7,750 bases of DNA from Mycobacterium sp. (GCA_029256565.1 JAQSXQ010000064.1:1-7750); one strand, 5' to 3'. Counted from the stretch's first letter, positions 1 to 6,100 are shown. Numbers and translations are program-made. The notes: generated by a model from the letters alone, not told the origin.

Positions 1-841
1 AACAGCAGTAGACCTGCAGGTGGCCGTTGCGGACCGTGCCGTGCGTGCAGTACTCCTGGCCGGTGACGTACTCCTGCAGGATCCACGGGTCATCGGCGGC
101 GATGTGCAGTCGCCGGGCGAACTCGGCGTTCCGGGTGGGCGTCTCGCGTGTCAGGCGGGTCAGGTCCATCCGTCCGACGGGGTTGTATGCGACCCGCTTG
201 AGGATGTAACTACGACCCTCGGGAAACTCGAACTCCTCGACCTGCCGCGCATCGGTGATGCGGCGGGAGTCGGGAACCCGCAGACCGATCTCCTCTGCCG
301 TGCGGGAGAACTCGGACTTGTCGTCCACTCGCCGCACCATCCCGGAGTCGAGATGGATTACCTCGCACACCTCGTCGAGGAGACGACGGGCGTCGGACTC
401 GTACACGCTCGACGCAGGGCTCGACACCGGCACGAAGACGTCGACCCCCTCACGGCGCACGATGTCCAGCAGCGCCTCGGCGTACCCGGGAGCGGTGGGT
501 TCGGGCACGACGTGGAAACGGTCGACGGCCCGGGAGAACCTGTGGCCGGTCAGCCGGTACTTCGCGGACTCGACGAGGATCACCCGGTGACCTGCGGTGT
601 GGAACGACCGCGCGAGTTGCAGCGCCTTGGTCATCTTTCCGCCGCTGATCAGAATCGTTCTCGCGCATCCGGTTCCGTCTCCGTGCCGGGGTTGCGGCGT
701 TCTGGTGGCGAGCGCCAGTGCGACTACCGCCAGGTTGATGGGCGCGGTGACGCACAGCCCGGCGATGGCGAACAGCGTGCGAACGGCGGACCCCGGACGC
801 ACCTCGGCCCCGGCGGTGATCGGCGCCGGGGTCGAGGTCAT
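1..841 (-). CDS. mysC: MysC-like ATP-grasp ligase (mycosporine-glycine synthase), C-terminal part cut by window edge
   Basis: By family, this ATP-grasp enzyme uses ATP to couple glycine to 4-deoxygadusol, giving mycosporine-glycine. I translated it by hand: ATG at 841, frame open to base 2, 280 codons visible against about 450-460 in the family, so the rest lies beyond the left edge. Residues about 20-46 form a hydrophobic N-terminal segment. Then come ILISGGKMTKALQLARSF (63-80), a nucleotide-fold strand and loop, GHRVILVES (84-92), FVPVSSPASS (136-145), DDKSEF (173-178), ILKRVAYN (213-220) and WILQEYVTGQEYCTHGT (253-269), all in the order I know from cyanobacterial MysC. The start lies 11 nt after the methyltransferase stop with only a weak ribosome site, suggesting coupled translation. 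The catalytic C-terminal metal-binding residues of the ATP-grasp fold cannot be inspected here. Assignment rests on motif recall and on the two upstream neighbours; exact substrate is inferred. Confidence 0.92.
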   Translation of the reverse strand, partial: MTSTPAPITAGAEVRPGSAVRTLFAIAGLCVTAPINLAVVALALATRTPQPRHGDGTGCARTILISGGKMTKALQLARSFHTAGHRVILVESAKYRLTGHRFSRAVDRFHVVPEPTAPGYAEALLDIVRREGVDVFVPVSSPASSVYESDARRLLDEVCEVIHLDSGMVRRVDDKSEFSRTAEEIGLRVPDSRRITDARQVEEFEFPEGRSYILKRVAYNPVGRMDLTRLTRETPTRNAEFARRLHIAADDPWILQEYVTGQEYCTHGTVRNGHLQVYCC

Positions 842-852
842 CGTCGACGTCG

Positions 853-1686
853 TCACGTCGGGATGCGCCGGATCAGCGTCAGTCCGTCACGCAGCGGCAG
901 GATCACCTGCTCCACCCGGGCATCGGCGGCGACGGCCTCGTTGAACGAGGCGATCGCCGAACCGTTGGGCGTCACGCCCACCCCGGTGTACGGCTGACCC
1001 TGCATCAAGGTGTTGTCCACCGCAATGACGGCGTCAGGGCTGAGCAGGTCGCCGTCGAGCAGCAGGTCGAGGTAGCCCAGATAGCCCGACTTGTCCGCGT
1101 CGATGAAGACGAAGTCGAACGGCCCGGTCTCCGGCACGCCCGCGGCCAACCGGCGCAGCGTGTCCATGGCGGGACCCACTTCCACGCTGATGCGGTCACC
1201 CACCGGGGAGTCGTCGAAACAGCCCCTGGCGAACTCCGCGACGCCTGCGTCGACCTCACACGCCACCAGAGATCCGCCGTCCGGCAGTGCCTCCGCCATC
1301 GCGAGTGCCGAATAGCCGGTGAACATCCCGACCTCGAGCACTCGCCTGGCACCGCACAGCCGGACCAGGAACTTCAGCGCCTGCCCCTCGACGTGACCCG
1401 ACAGCATCTCCTGCTCGAGCTGCCCGGACGACTGGCCTGCCCAGTCCGTCTCGCGCGTCCGCCGGGCGAGCCGCGCCAAGGCTGGCGACTCAGCGGTCGT
1501 GCAGCGGTCCAGGTATGGGTCCAGTCCGCCTGCCAGATCGCGCACGCGGCGCATCCGATCCAGCAGCTCTGCCGGCGCCCCGCCCCACGCCTCCAGTTCC
1601 GCACAGACGTCGACCAGTTCGGCGGCGACGATCGTCGTCGGCGTCACCGCGCGCGGTGATGCCGGCAGGGTCTCCTGCGTCGCCAT
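853..1686 (-). CDS. mysB: MysB-like SAM-dependent O-methyltransferase (4-deoxygadusol synthesis)
   Basis: Predicted to methylate 2-demethyl-4-deoxygadusol to 4-deoxygadusol using S-adenosylmethionine. With the ATG at 1686 it is 277 aa, close to the roughly 280 aa of cyanobacterial MysB. Visible features are GLDPYLD (54-60), QLEQEMLSGHVEGQ (89-102), the SAM-binding motif I VLEVGMFTGYSALAMA (116-131), the acidic CEVD (143-146), the metal-binding FIDADK (194-199) and VDN (223-225). These mark a caffeoyl-CoA/catechol type class I methyltransferase, and the wording matches MysB. An ATG at 1698 (8 nt overlap with the upstream stop at 1691) and a GTG at 1749 are also in frame. I chose 1686 because it gives the family length and sits 4 nt after the cyclase stop; no start has a strong ribosome site, so translation is probably coupled. 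The gene lies between mysA and mysC, as in known MAA clusters. Confidence 0.93.
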   Translation of the reverse strand: MATQETLPASPRAVTPTTIVAAELVDVCAELEAWGGAPAELLDRMRRVRDLAGGLDPYLDRCTTAESPALARLARRTRETDWAGQSSGQLEQEMLSGHVEGQALKFLVRLCGARRVLEVGMFTGYSALAMAEALPDGGSLVACEVDAGVAEFARGCFDDSPVGDRISVEVGPAMDTLRRLAAGVPETGPFDFVFIDADKSGYLGYLDLLLDGDLLSPDAVIAVDNTLMQGQPYTGVGVTPNGSAIASFNEAVAADARVEQVILPLRDGLTLIRRIPT

Positions 1687-1690
1687 GGCG

Positions 1691-2917
1691 TCAGGCATGT
1701 GAAGCAGCGGGTGTGGCCGGCGTGAACATGTCGACACCGTCCCCGCCACGATCGAACTCGAGGCACAGCTTCTTGTGCAACGTCAGCGTGTCGGCGAGTT
1801 CGTCGACGGTGACGTCGTTGAGGAACCGGCACCTTCCGATCGGATCCGGGACGGCGGCACGCAGGATGCCGTCCCTGGTCTTGAGGATCGAGTCGGTGGC
1901 CGCGGCGAGCAGATCGGCGGTGAGGTAGTCACTGTCGAGTGCAAGGCCGAGCGCGCTCATCACGTTGAGCACCCGGTCGCGATCGGTGGCCGACAGTAGT
2001 CCCCGCTGTTCGGCGAGCGTGGTCGACAGCGCCATGTCGATGTTGATCGCATGGCCGTGGAAGAACGGCGCCGGCGGCGTGAGTTCCAATGTGGGACTCC
2101 ACGTGTGACCGAATGCGATCACCCGATCCAGGTCGATCTCGTGCAGGTTCGGCGCCTCCAGGTCCAGCATCGTGGCGATTGCCTGGTAGGTGAGACGATC
2201 GGCCACCTGTCGGAGTTCCTCGGTCCCGTCGAGGTGCCCGAAGCGGGTGCGCAGCAGGTCCGCCCCATGTTGCTCGAGCAGTCCGAAGATCTCCGCGTTG
2301 CCGACGACGGCGATCTTGATCAACTCGGCCATGCCGTTGCGCACCTGATCCTCGGGCAGCGTGCGCAGGAAGGAGAAGTCGAGGAACACCTTCTGCGACG
2401 CGTGGTAGGCACCGAGGCGGTTCTTGTGCTTGCCGTGGTTGACGGCCACCTTGATCGACACACTGGCGTCGATCAGGCCGATCAGCGTGGTGGGGATGCG
2501 GATGTAGGGCGTGTTGCGGCGGTAACTCGCGCACGCGAATCCTGCGACGTCCGTGGTCAATCCGCCACCGACGACGAGGACGGGTTCGGTGCGCACCAGA
2601 CCGTACGAGTCGAACTCACTCACGATGCGCTCGAACGTCTCCAGCGACTTGGCCGTCTCGCGGATCTGCACGGGTATCACCGTCAGCGCGATGCCGTGAT
2701 GATCGAAGTAGACGCAGATTTGATCGCCGTAGTGCTCGTACACCGCTTCGTCGATGACCATCAACACCCGGCCGTACGGGCGGTAGCAATCGGCCAACGC
2801 CTCCTGCTCCGGTGCGAAGATGCCGTCGACGTACAGCAGGTCGTACTCGATCTTCTCGTATCCTTCGACGTGAAATGCCCTGTCGCTGCTCGTCACTCGA
2901 GCCTGCATGTTGCTCAC
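1691..2917 (-). CDS. mysA: MysA-like sugar phosphate cyclase: 2-demethyl-4-deoxygadusol synthase (DDGS)
   Basis: Dehydroquinate-synthase-fold cyclase predicted to turn sedoheptulose 7-phosphate into 2-demethyl-4-deoxygadusol, the first committed MAA step, with NAD+ and a divalent metal. It is 408 aa, the family length. Visible are FHVEGYEKIEYDLLYVDGIF (15-34), the NAD-binding VVGGGLTTDVAGFACASYRR (115-134), IPTTLIGLIDASVSIKVAVN (141-160), and probable metal ligands E198 (GMAELIK), H271 (FGHTWSPTLEL) and H287 (FHGHA). Near-verbatim runs such as KNRLGAYHAS and LPEDQVRNGMAEL resemble cyanobacterial DDGS. The GTG at 2917 is chosen because AGGAG lies about 6 nt upstream; the ATG at 2908 would be 14-15 nt away. 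It lies 34 nt downstream of the HAD-like gene. The close relative 2-epi-5-epi-valiolone synthase has the same motifs, but adjacent mysB and mysC favour DDGS. Confidence 0.94.
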   Translation of the reverse strand: MSNMQARVTSSDRAFHVEGYEKIEYDLLYVDGIFAPEQEALADCYRPYGRVLMVIDEAVYEHYGDQICVYFDHHGIALTVIPVQIRETAKSLETFERIVSEFDSYGLVRTEPVLVVGGGLTTDVAGFACASYRRNTPYIRIPTTLIGLIDASVSIKVAVNHGKHKNRLGAYHASQKVFLDFSFLRTLPEDQVRNGMAELIKIAVVGNAEIFGLLEQHGADLLRTRFGHLDGTEELRQVADRLTYQAIATMLDLEAPNLHEIDLDRVIAFGHTWSPTLELTPPAPFFHGHAINIDMALSTTLAEQRGLLSATDRDRVLNVMSALGLALDSDYLTADLLAAATDSILKTRDGILRAAVPDPIGRCRFLNDVTVDELADTLTLHKKLCLEFDRGGDGVDMFTPATPAASHA

Positions 2918-2922
2918 GAGGT

Positions 2923-2928
2923 TCTCCT
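2923..2928 (-). promoter_or_regulatory. Ribosome binding site of mysA
   Basis: On the minus strand this reads AGGAGA, 5 nt before the GTG at 2917. It decides the start in favour of GTG over the in-frame ATG at 2908. It sits in the 34 nt gap after the HAD-like gene, so mysA has its own strong translation signal, unlike mysB and mysC. Confidence 0.75.
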
Positions 2929-2951
2929 AGGTCTGGTTGGTGGGTCCGCGA

Positions 2952-3617
2952 TCAGGCGCGGGTCAGCTCGACGATGCGGTCGGCGTCGAGCGCGTCGACG
3001 GTTTCGGCGGCCGCACTGAAGTCACCGCCGCTGGTGTTCTCGTTCGGGAAGGCGACGCAGGTGACGCCGGCGTTGGCGGCGGCCTGCACGCCGCCGACGT
3101 TGTCCTCGATCGCGACGGCGCTCGACGCGTCCTCGCCGAGCTTCTCGAGGGCGAAGAGGTAGGACGCCGGGTCGGGCTTGGACTCGCCGACCGAGGAGCT
3201 GTCCACCACCAGGTCGAACGCGTCGGCATTGAGCGTGCGCTGCAGCGCCGCGAGCAGTGCCGCGACGTTCTCGGTCGACGTCGTCGTGACCAGGCCGAGC
3301 TTGTAGCCCTCCTGCTTGGCCCGCTCCATCGTGGGGACGACCCCTGGGCGCGGTGCGACGTCCTCGCTGTTGAGCAGCTTCCGGAAGATCTCGGACTTGG
3401 TGGCGTGGATGGCCGACGAATCGACGTCCTGACCGCGTGAGGACGCGTAGTCGGCTACGCGCTGAGCGCCGCCGTTGGAGCCGAGCATGGCGGTGTAGTC
3501 GTCCCTGGACCAGTCCCAGTCCAGGCCGTGGCTGGCGAACGCCTCGTTGAACGCACGTCGCTGTAGTTCCGACGTGTCGGCGAGGGTGCTGATGGAGCCG
3601 AAGAGGATTGCGGACAT
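2952..3617 (-). CDS. HAD-superfamily protein of the phosphoglucomutase/CbbY type lacking motif I aspartates (likely pseudo-phosphatase)
   Basis: A 221 aa protein of the HAD superfamily (beta-phosphoglucomutase/CbbY-like, with an alpha-helical cap). Cap-region and core motifs are recognisable: TLADTSELQRRAFNEAFASH (11-30), motif II LVTTTS (109-114), motif III lysine K147 in GESKPDP, and motif IV VAIEDNVGGVQAA (168-180) with E171-D172. Motif I, normally DxDGT, reads FGSISTL (6-12): the nucleophile Asp is Gly7 and the acid/base Asp is Ile9. A normal phosphatase or mutase reaction is therefore not expected; binding, regulation or an altered chemistry remain possible. The ATG at 3617 has AAAGG 6 nt upstream. 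The gene is first in the run leading to mysA (34 nt gap), which suggests a link to MAA synthesis, though I know of no established role. Calling it a member of the HAD family is secure; its function is unknown. Confidence 0.88.
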   Translation of the reverse strand: MSAILFGSISTLADTSELQRRAFNEAFASHGLDWDWSRDDYTAMLGSNGGAQRVADYASSRGQDVDSSAIHATKSEIFRKLLNSEDVAPRPGVVPTMERAKQEGYKLGLVTTTSTENVAALLAALQRTLNADAFDLVVDSSSVGESKPDPASYLFALEKLGEDASSAVAIEDNVGGVQAAANAGVTCVAFPNENTSGGDFSAAAETVDALDADRIVELTRA

Positions 3618-3725
3618 TGATGGCCTTTCGCTCGACGCATGGCGTCTTCTGACGGTTGACGCGACGCGAACCCACTCACCCGACCCGCATCCCGCGCGGT
3701 GAATCCCCCGTCCAATACTGCGCTA

Positions 3726-3753
3726 AACGTACAATTGTGAACATTCATGTCAT
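3726..3753 (-). promoter_or_regulatory. Candidate sigma-A-like promoter for the HAD-mysABC operon
   Basis: On the minus strand ATGACA (3753-3748; 5 of 6 to TTGACA) is followed after 16 nt by TACGTT (3731-3726), which fits the mycobacterial TANNNT -10 pattern. Transcription would begin near 3718, leaving a leader of about 100 nt. The palindromes ACAATTGT and TGAACATTCA lie between or over these elements, so a bound repressor would block it. This is pattern matching only. Confidence 0.35.
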
Positions 3754-3754
3754 T

Positions 3755-3773
3755 ATTGAACAGAGCGTTCATT
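3755..3773. promoter_or_regulatory. Candidate TetR operator, ATTGAAC-N5-GTTCATT
   Basis: The arms ATTGAAC (3755-3761) and GTTCATT (3767-3773) are inverted repeats matching at 6 of 7 positions around AGAGC. GAAC/GTTC half-sites with a short spacer are common in operators of actinobacterial TetR proteins. It lies about 47 bp before the TetR start and just upstream of the candidate mys promoter. That this TetR binds it is inferred from position alone. Confidence 0.4.
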
Positions 3774-3806
3774 AGATACTTTGTGCCCTTCGGTGCACAC
3801 GACGGC

Positions 3807-3813
3807 GAGGAGG
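3807..3813 (+). promoter_or_regulatory. Ribosome binding site of the TetR gene
   Basis: GAGGAGG, a near-perfect Shine-Dalgarno sequence, ends 6 nt before the GTG at 3820. It sets that GTG as the start instead of the in-frame TTG at 3781, which has no such site. Confidence 0.8.
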
Positions 3814-3819
3814 TGGCCC

Positions 3820-4392
3820 GTGACACCTCTAGACCGATCCGAATCGGCCGATTCAGGACAGGACGCCCGGGTGGCGCGCACGCGCGCCGACGTGTCACGG
3901 GCCGCATTGCAGGTCCTCACCGGCGAGGGCGCCGACGCCCTGACCCACGCGCACGTCGCCGAGATCGCCGGCTACTCGAAGACCACGCTCTACACCCACT
4001 GGCCGTCGCGGGTGGAGCTGATCATGCTTGCGCTCGACGCAATCGGTGACTTCCCCCATCAGGAACCCACCGGCGACCTGCGCACCGATCTGATCGGCGA
4101 ACTGCGCATCTTCAGGCAGGCCGTGACGGACTTCCGGCTCGATCAGATCCTGTCGGTGATGGCCCAGTGGGCCTCGGTCGACGAGATGGCCGCGATCCGG
4201 GATCGCATCAACGGCGACGGCCAACGGCCGATCCGGACCATGCTGAGCCAGGTGTTCGAGGGGCCGAGATTGCAGGCGGCCACCTCGATGATCTCCGGCG
4301 TGGTGGCCTGCCCCACGGTGATGTTCGGCGCGCTACCCGACGACGACGTCATCGAAGCCGCAGTGGATCTGGTGCTGAAGGGCGCGCCCTAG
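3820..4392 (+). CDS. TetR/AcrR-family transcriptional regulator, divergent from the mys run
   Basis: A 190 aa DNA-binding regulator of normal TetR length. The N-terminal three-helix domain is clear: RTRADVSRAALQVLTGEGAD (20-39), then the helix-turn-helix HAHVAEIAGYSKTTLYTHWP (43-62, signature TLYTHW) and SRVELIMLALD. The rest (about 75-190) is a ligand-binding and dimerisation domain with no specific family I recognise; its ligand is unknown. The GTG start follows a strong GAGGAGG site. It is transcribed away from the HAD-mys operon across a shared 202 bp region, the arrangement of a local repressor, so control of mys genes is a reasonable inference. The stop TAG interlocks with that of the converging lipase gene. 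It could instead control the lipase or respond to a lipid-like ligand. Confidence 0.92.
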   Translation: MTPLDRSESADSGQDARVARTRADVSRAALQVLTGEGADALTHAHVAEIAGYSKTTLYTHWPSRVELIMLALDAIGDFPHQEPTGDLRTDLIGELRIFRQAVTDFRLDQILSVMAQWASVDEMAAIRDRINGDGQRPIRTMLSQVFEGPRLQAATSMISGVVACPTVMFGALPDDDVIEAAVDLVLKGAP

Positions 4393-5705
4393 AACTGACC
4401 GCAGTTGGGCGTCGTCGGGAGACCGTTGAAGCGATCGGCGATCCACTGCATGGCCCGCTCGCCATCGACCAGCATCGGCAGGGCGTGGTTGACCACGGCC
4501 TTGTTGAGGAACGGCGGTTGTTCGTTGGTCCAGAATTGGACGTCGGCGCCGTGCCCACACCAGTCGCGGCCGAGTTGATTGGAAGCAGTCCACGGCACTA
4601 GCGGGTCGAACCGGTTGCTCAGGATCAGCGCCGGAGCATTCGGGGTGAGCTTGCCGATGCGCTGCATGTCGAACAGCGTCTTGAACGGCTCCCGCTCCAC
4701 CGTGGCGAAGATGTCGTCCTTGAAGTAGGGCTGCAGGTGCCGAAACATGAACTTGGTGGCGGTCTCTGCGACGCACTGATCCTGGACCTTCGCCAGCATG
4801 TCGGCGCCACGCGGGGTGAGCTTGTCCCGGATCGTCTGCTCGAACTCCGGATACGTCGTGATGACCGAGTTCAGCGCGTACCCAACCACGCCCACCAGCG
4901 CGCTGCCGTCGGCGTAGGGGAACAGCTCCTTCAGATCGGCCGGGGGCGCACCCGCGTAGGTTCCGACGACGTGCAACTCCGGCGCGTAGGACGACGCGAG
5001 TTCCGCGGCCGACGCCGCCGCACCGCCGCCCTGGGAGTAACCCCAAAACGCCAGCGGCCCATCCGGCTTCAACGAGGTCTCCGGGAGGCGCATGGCCGCC
5101 CGGCCGGCGTCGAGCATCGCGTTGCCCTGTGCGACGCGGTTGACGTAGGTGTGCAGGCCCGGGGTGCCGAGGCCCTGGTAGTCGGTCATCACGATCGCGA
5201 AGCCACGCGCCACCATCGTCGCGACGAACAGCTCCTCGTAGTTGAACGCGATGTCGAGGTACGGCGAGAAGTGAATGCCCTGATTGAACTGTCGCGACGG
5301 CGCGCACTGGTCGCCTTGGCCCTGGGTGCCGGGGCCGTAGACGATCAGCGGCCGCGAACCCTGCCCCGGCCAGTCGTTGAACGGTTCGAAGTAGGTTCCG
5401 GTGACCGCCATGGGATTGCCGCGGGCGTCGGTGCTGCGGTACATGATTCGGGTACCGGTGGCCATGATCGCCCCGAGCTGGCCGGACGGCTCGAGCACGA
5501 GGCGCGACGGCTCCGAGCGCACCACGTCGCCCGGCCGGCCGGGTGGTAACGGGTCCGGCGGCGTGTAGAACGCCTGGTACTCGTCCTCGTTGTACTTGGG
5601 GTCACGAACGTCGTTGGTCGGGTCCGGCTCCGCGTATGCCGAGGGCAACGCCCCCAGAGTTCCGAATAGCAGCGCGACGACGACGACCCCCAGCAACCGA
5701 CCCAT
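4389..5705 (-). CDS. Secreted lipase/esterase, alpha/beta hydrolase (secretory lipase LIP family)
   Basis: An exported alpha/beta hydrolase that probably cleaves ester bonds of lipids outside the cytoplasm. From the ATG at 5705 it is 438 aa. Residues 1-25 form a signal peptide: GR near the start, hydrophobic VVVVALLF core, and a probable cleavage after AYA25 before EPDP. The mature part shows YGPGTQG (123-129), likely the oxyanion-hole strand, VMTDYQGLGTPG (172-183), the nucleophile elbow GYSQGG with S224, NRFDPLVP with D367 and NHALP with H407, a complete Ser-Asp-His triad in the right order. Cysteines at 134, 311, 383 and 435 could form disulfides. In-frame starts at 5738 (ATG) and 5756 (GTG) would add 11 or 17 residues before the signal peptide; none has a well-spaced ribosome site, so the start is uncertain. 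It does not appear to belong to the mys pathway. The substrate is unknown. Confidence 0.88.
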   Translation of the reverse strand: MGRLLGVVVVALLFGTLGALPSAYAEPDPTNDVRDPKYNEDEYQAFYTPPDPLPPGRPGDVVRSEPSRLVLEPSGQLGAIMATGTRIMYRSTDARGNPMAVTGTYFEPFNDWPGQGSRPLIVYGPGTQGQGDQCAPSRQFNQGIHFSPYLDIAFNYEELFVATMVARGFAIVMTDYQGLGTPGLHTYVNRVAQGNAMLDAGRAAMRLPETSLKPDGPLAFWGYSQGGGAAASAAELASSYAPELHVVGTYAGAPPADLKELFPYADGSALVGVVGYALNSVITTYPEFEQTIRDKLTPRGADMLAKVQDQCVAETATKFMFRHLQPYFKDDIFATVEREPFKTLFDMQRIGKLTPNAPALILSNRFDPLVPWTASNQLGRDWCGHGADVQFWTNEQPPFLNKAVVNHALPMLVDGERAMQWIADRFNGLPTTPNCGQF

Positions 5706-5779
5706 GATGGCCGAACCGTAACAAATAACGTCGCTCATGTAACGGCTTCGTCGCACTGCTCCAATACTGAACCGTGAAA

Positions 5780-5798
5780 GTCGTTGTCGTCGAACGAC
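5780..5798 (-). terminator. Weak hairpin after the DUF2236 operon
   Basis: GTCGTT and AACGAC pair as a 6 bp stem around a 7 nt loop; on the minus strand the stem is followed by TTTC. It lies 26 nt past the stop of the last operon gene (5825) and before the lipase gene. The stem is short and there is no real T-run, so termination here is doubtful. Confidence 0.22.
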
Positions 5799-5824
5799 GT
5801 TGTGACCATTTTGCCATTACGCGG

Positions 5825-6097
5825 TCAGCACAGCTCGGGTACGACGACGAACAATGGCCACAGCGACGCGACCATTCCGAACGCGACGAGGTCGGCGGCT
5901 GCGGGAAGCAGCGGTTGCAGTCGATCCTCGAGCGCGGTGATGGTCTCGTATCGAAGCAGTGCGTAGCCCAGGCCGATCAGGATGTGGGGAATCGCCAACC
6001 ACAGCCCGAATTCGATCATCGCCTCGACGCTGACCTTGCGGCCGAGCAGTCGACGTGCCCGGCCTCGGACCGGTTGACGCACTTCCTGGGTCTTCAT
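5825..6097 (-). CDS. Small two-helix membrane protein, last gene of the DUF2236 operon
   Basis: A 90 aa protein of unknown function. A basic N-terminus (RQPVRGRARRLLGRK, 7-21) precedes two predicted membrane helices: about 28-48 (FGLWLAIPHILIGLGYALL) and about 66-87 (AADLVAFGMVASLWPLFVVV). The positive N-terminus suggests both ends face the cytoplasm. The ATG at 6097 comes 3 nt after the oxygenase stop, so translation is almost certainly coupled. Its layout and several positions (GxGYALxxxE in helix 1, LWPL in helix 2) resemble the small membrane protein at the front of the same operon, suggesting the two arose by duplication. It may anchor or assist the DUF2236 enzyme; that is inferred from position only. 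Confidence 0.75.
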   Translation of the reverse strand: MKTQEVRQPVRGRARRLLGRKVSVEAMIEFGLWLAIPHILIGLGYALLRYETITALEDRLQPLLPAAADLVAFGMVASLWPLFVVVPELC

Positions 6098-6100
6098 GTG

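Larger units (their letters stand above)
3618..3819. promoter_or_regulatory. Divergent control region between the mys run and the TetR gene
   Basis: This 202 bp gap has an AT-rich core (about 3711-3785) inside otherwise very GC-rich DNA, typical of a divergent promoter. It holds ACAATTGT, a perfect 8 bp palindrome (3731-3738), TGAACATTCA, a hyphenated palindrome (3738-3747), and GAAC-N5-GTTC (3758-3770). By the usual arrangement of TetR genes, the regulator probably binds here and controls both itself and the minus-strand operon. The part from 3618 to 3710 would be the untranslated leader of the HAD-mys transcript; I see no further clear element in it. Confidence 0.6.

Noticed and set aside
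20..997. Long plus-strand open frame (325 codons)
   Set aside because: It is antisense to mysC and the end of mysB. The translation is a low-complexity mix of Arg, Gly and Val with no recognisable domain, as expected for a shadow frame in GC-rich DNA.
1691..2917. 2-epi-5-epi-valiolone synthase (C7N-aminocyclitol pathway) instead of DDGS
   Set aside because: The fold and motifs are shared, but the next two genes are MysB and MysC types and no aminocyclitol genes (for example a valiolone kinase or epimerase) are present. Phylogeny would settle it.
2051..3019. Long plus-strand open frame (322 codons) opposite mysA
   Set aside because: It mirrors the codon pattern of mysA (rich in Val, Asp, Gln and His), crosses the mysA start and has no family motif; mysA on the other strand is unmistakable.
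2952..3617. HAD-like gene as a decayed pseudogene
   Set aside because: The frame is intact at full length, has a good ribosome site and keeps motifs II-IV; only motif I is changed, which argues for altered function and not decay.
3781..3819. TTG at 3781 as the TetR start
   Set aside because: It has no ribosome site, and the GTG at 3820 has GAGGAGG at ideal spacing; the extra residues do not belong to the TetR fold.
4333..5307. Minus-strand open frame (324 codons) within the lipase region
   Set aside because: It overlaps the lipase in another frame and is Arg-rich without motifs; the lipase frame holds the signal peptide and complete catalytic triad.
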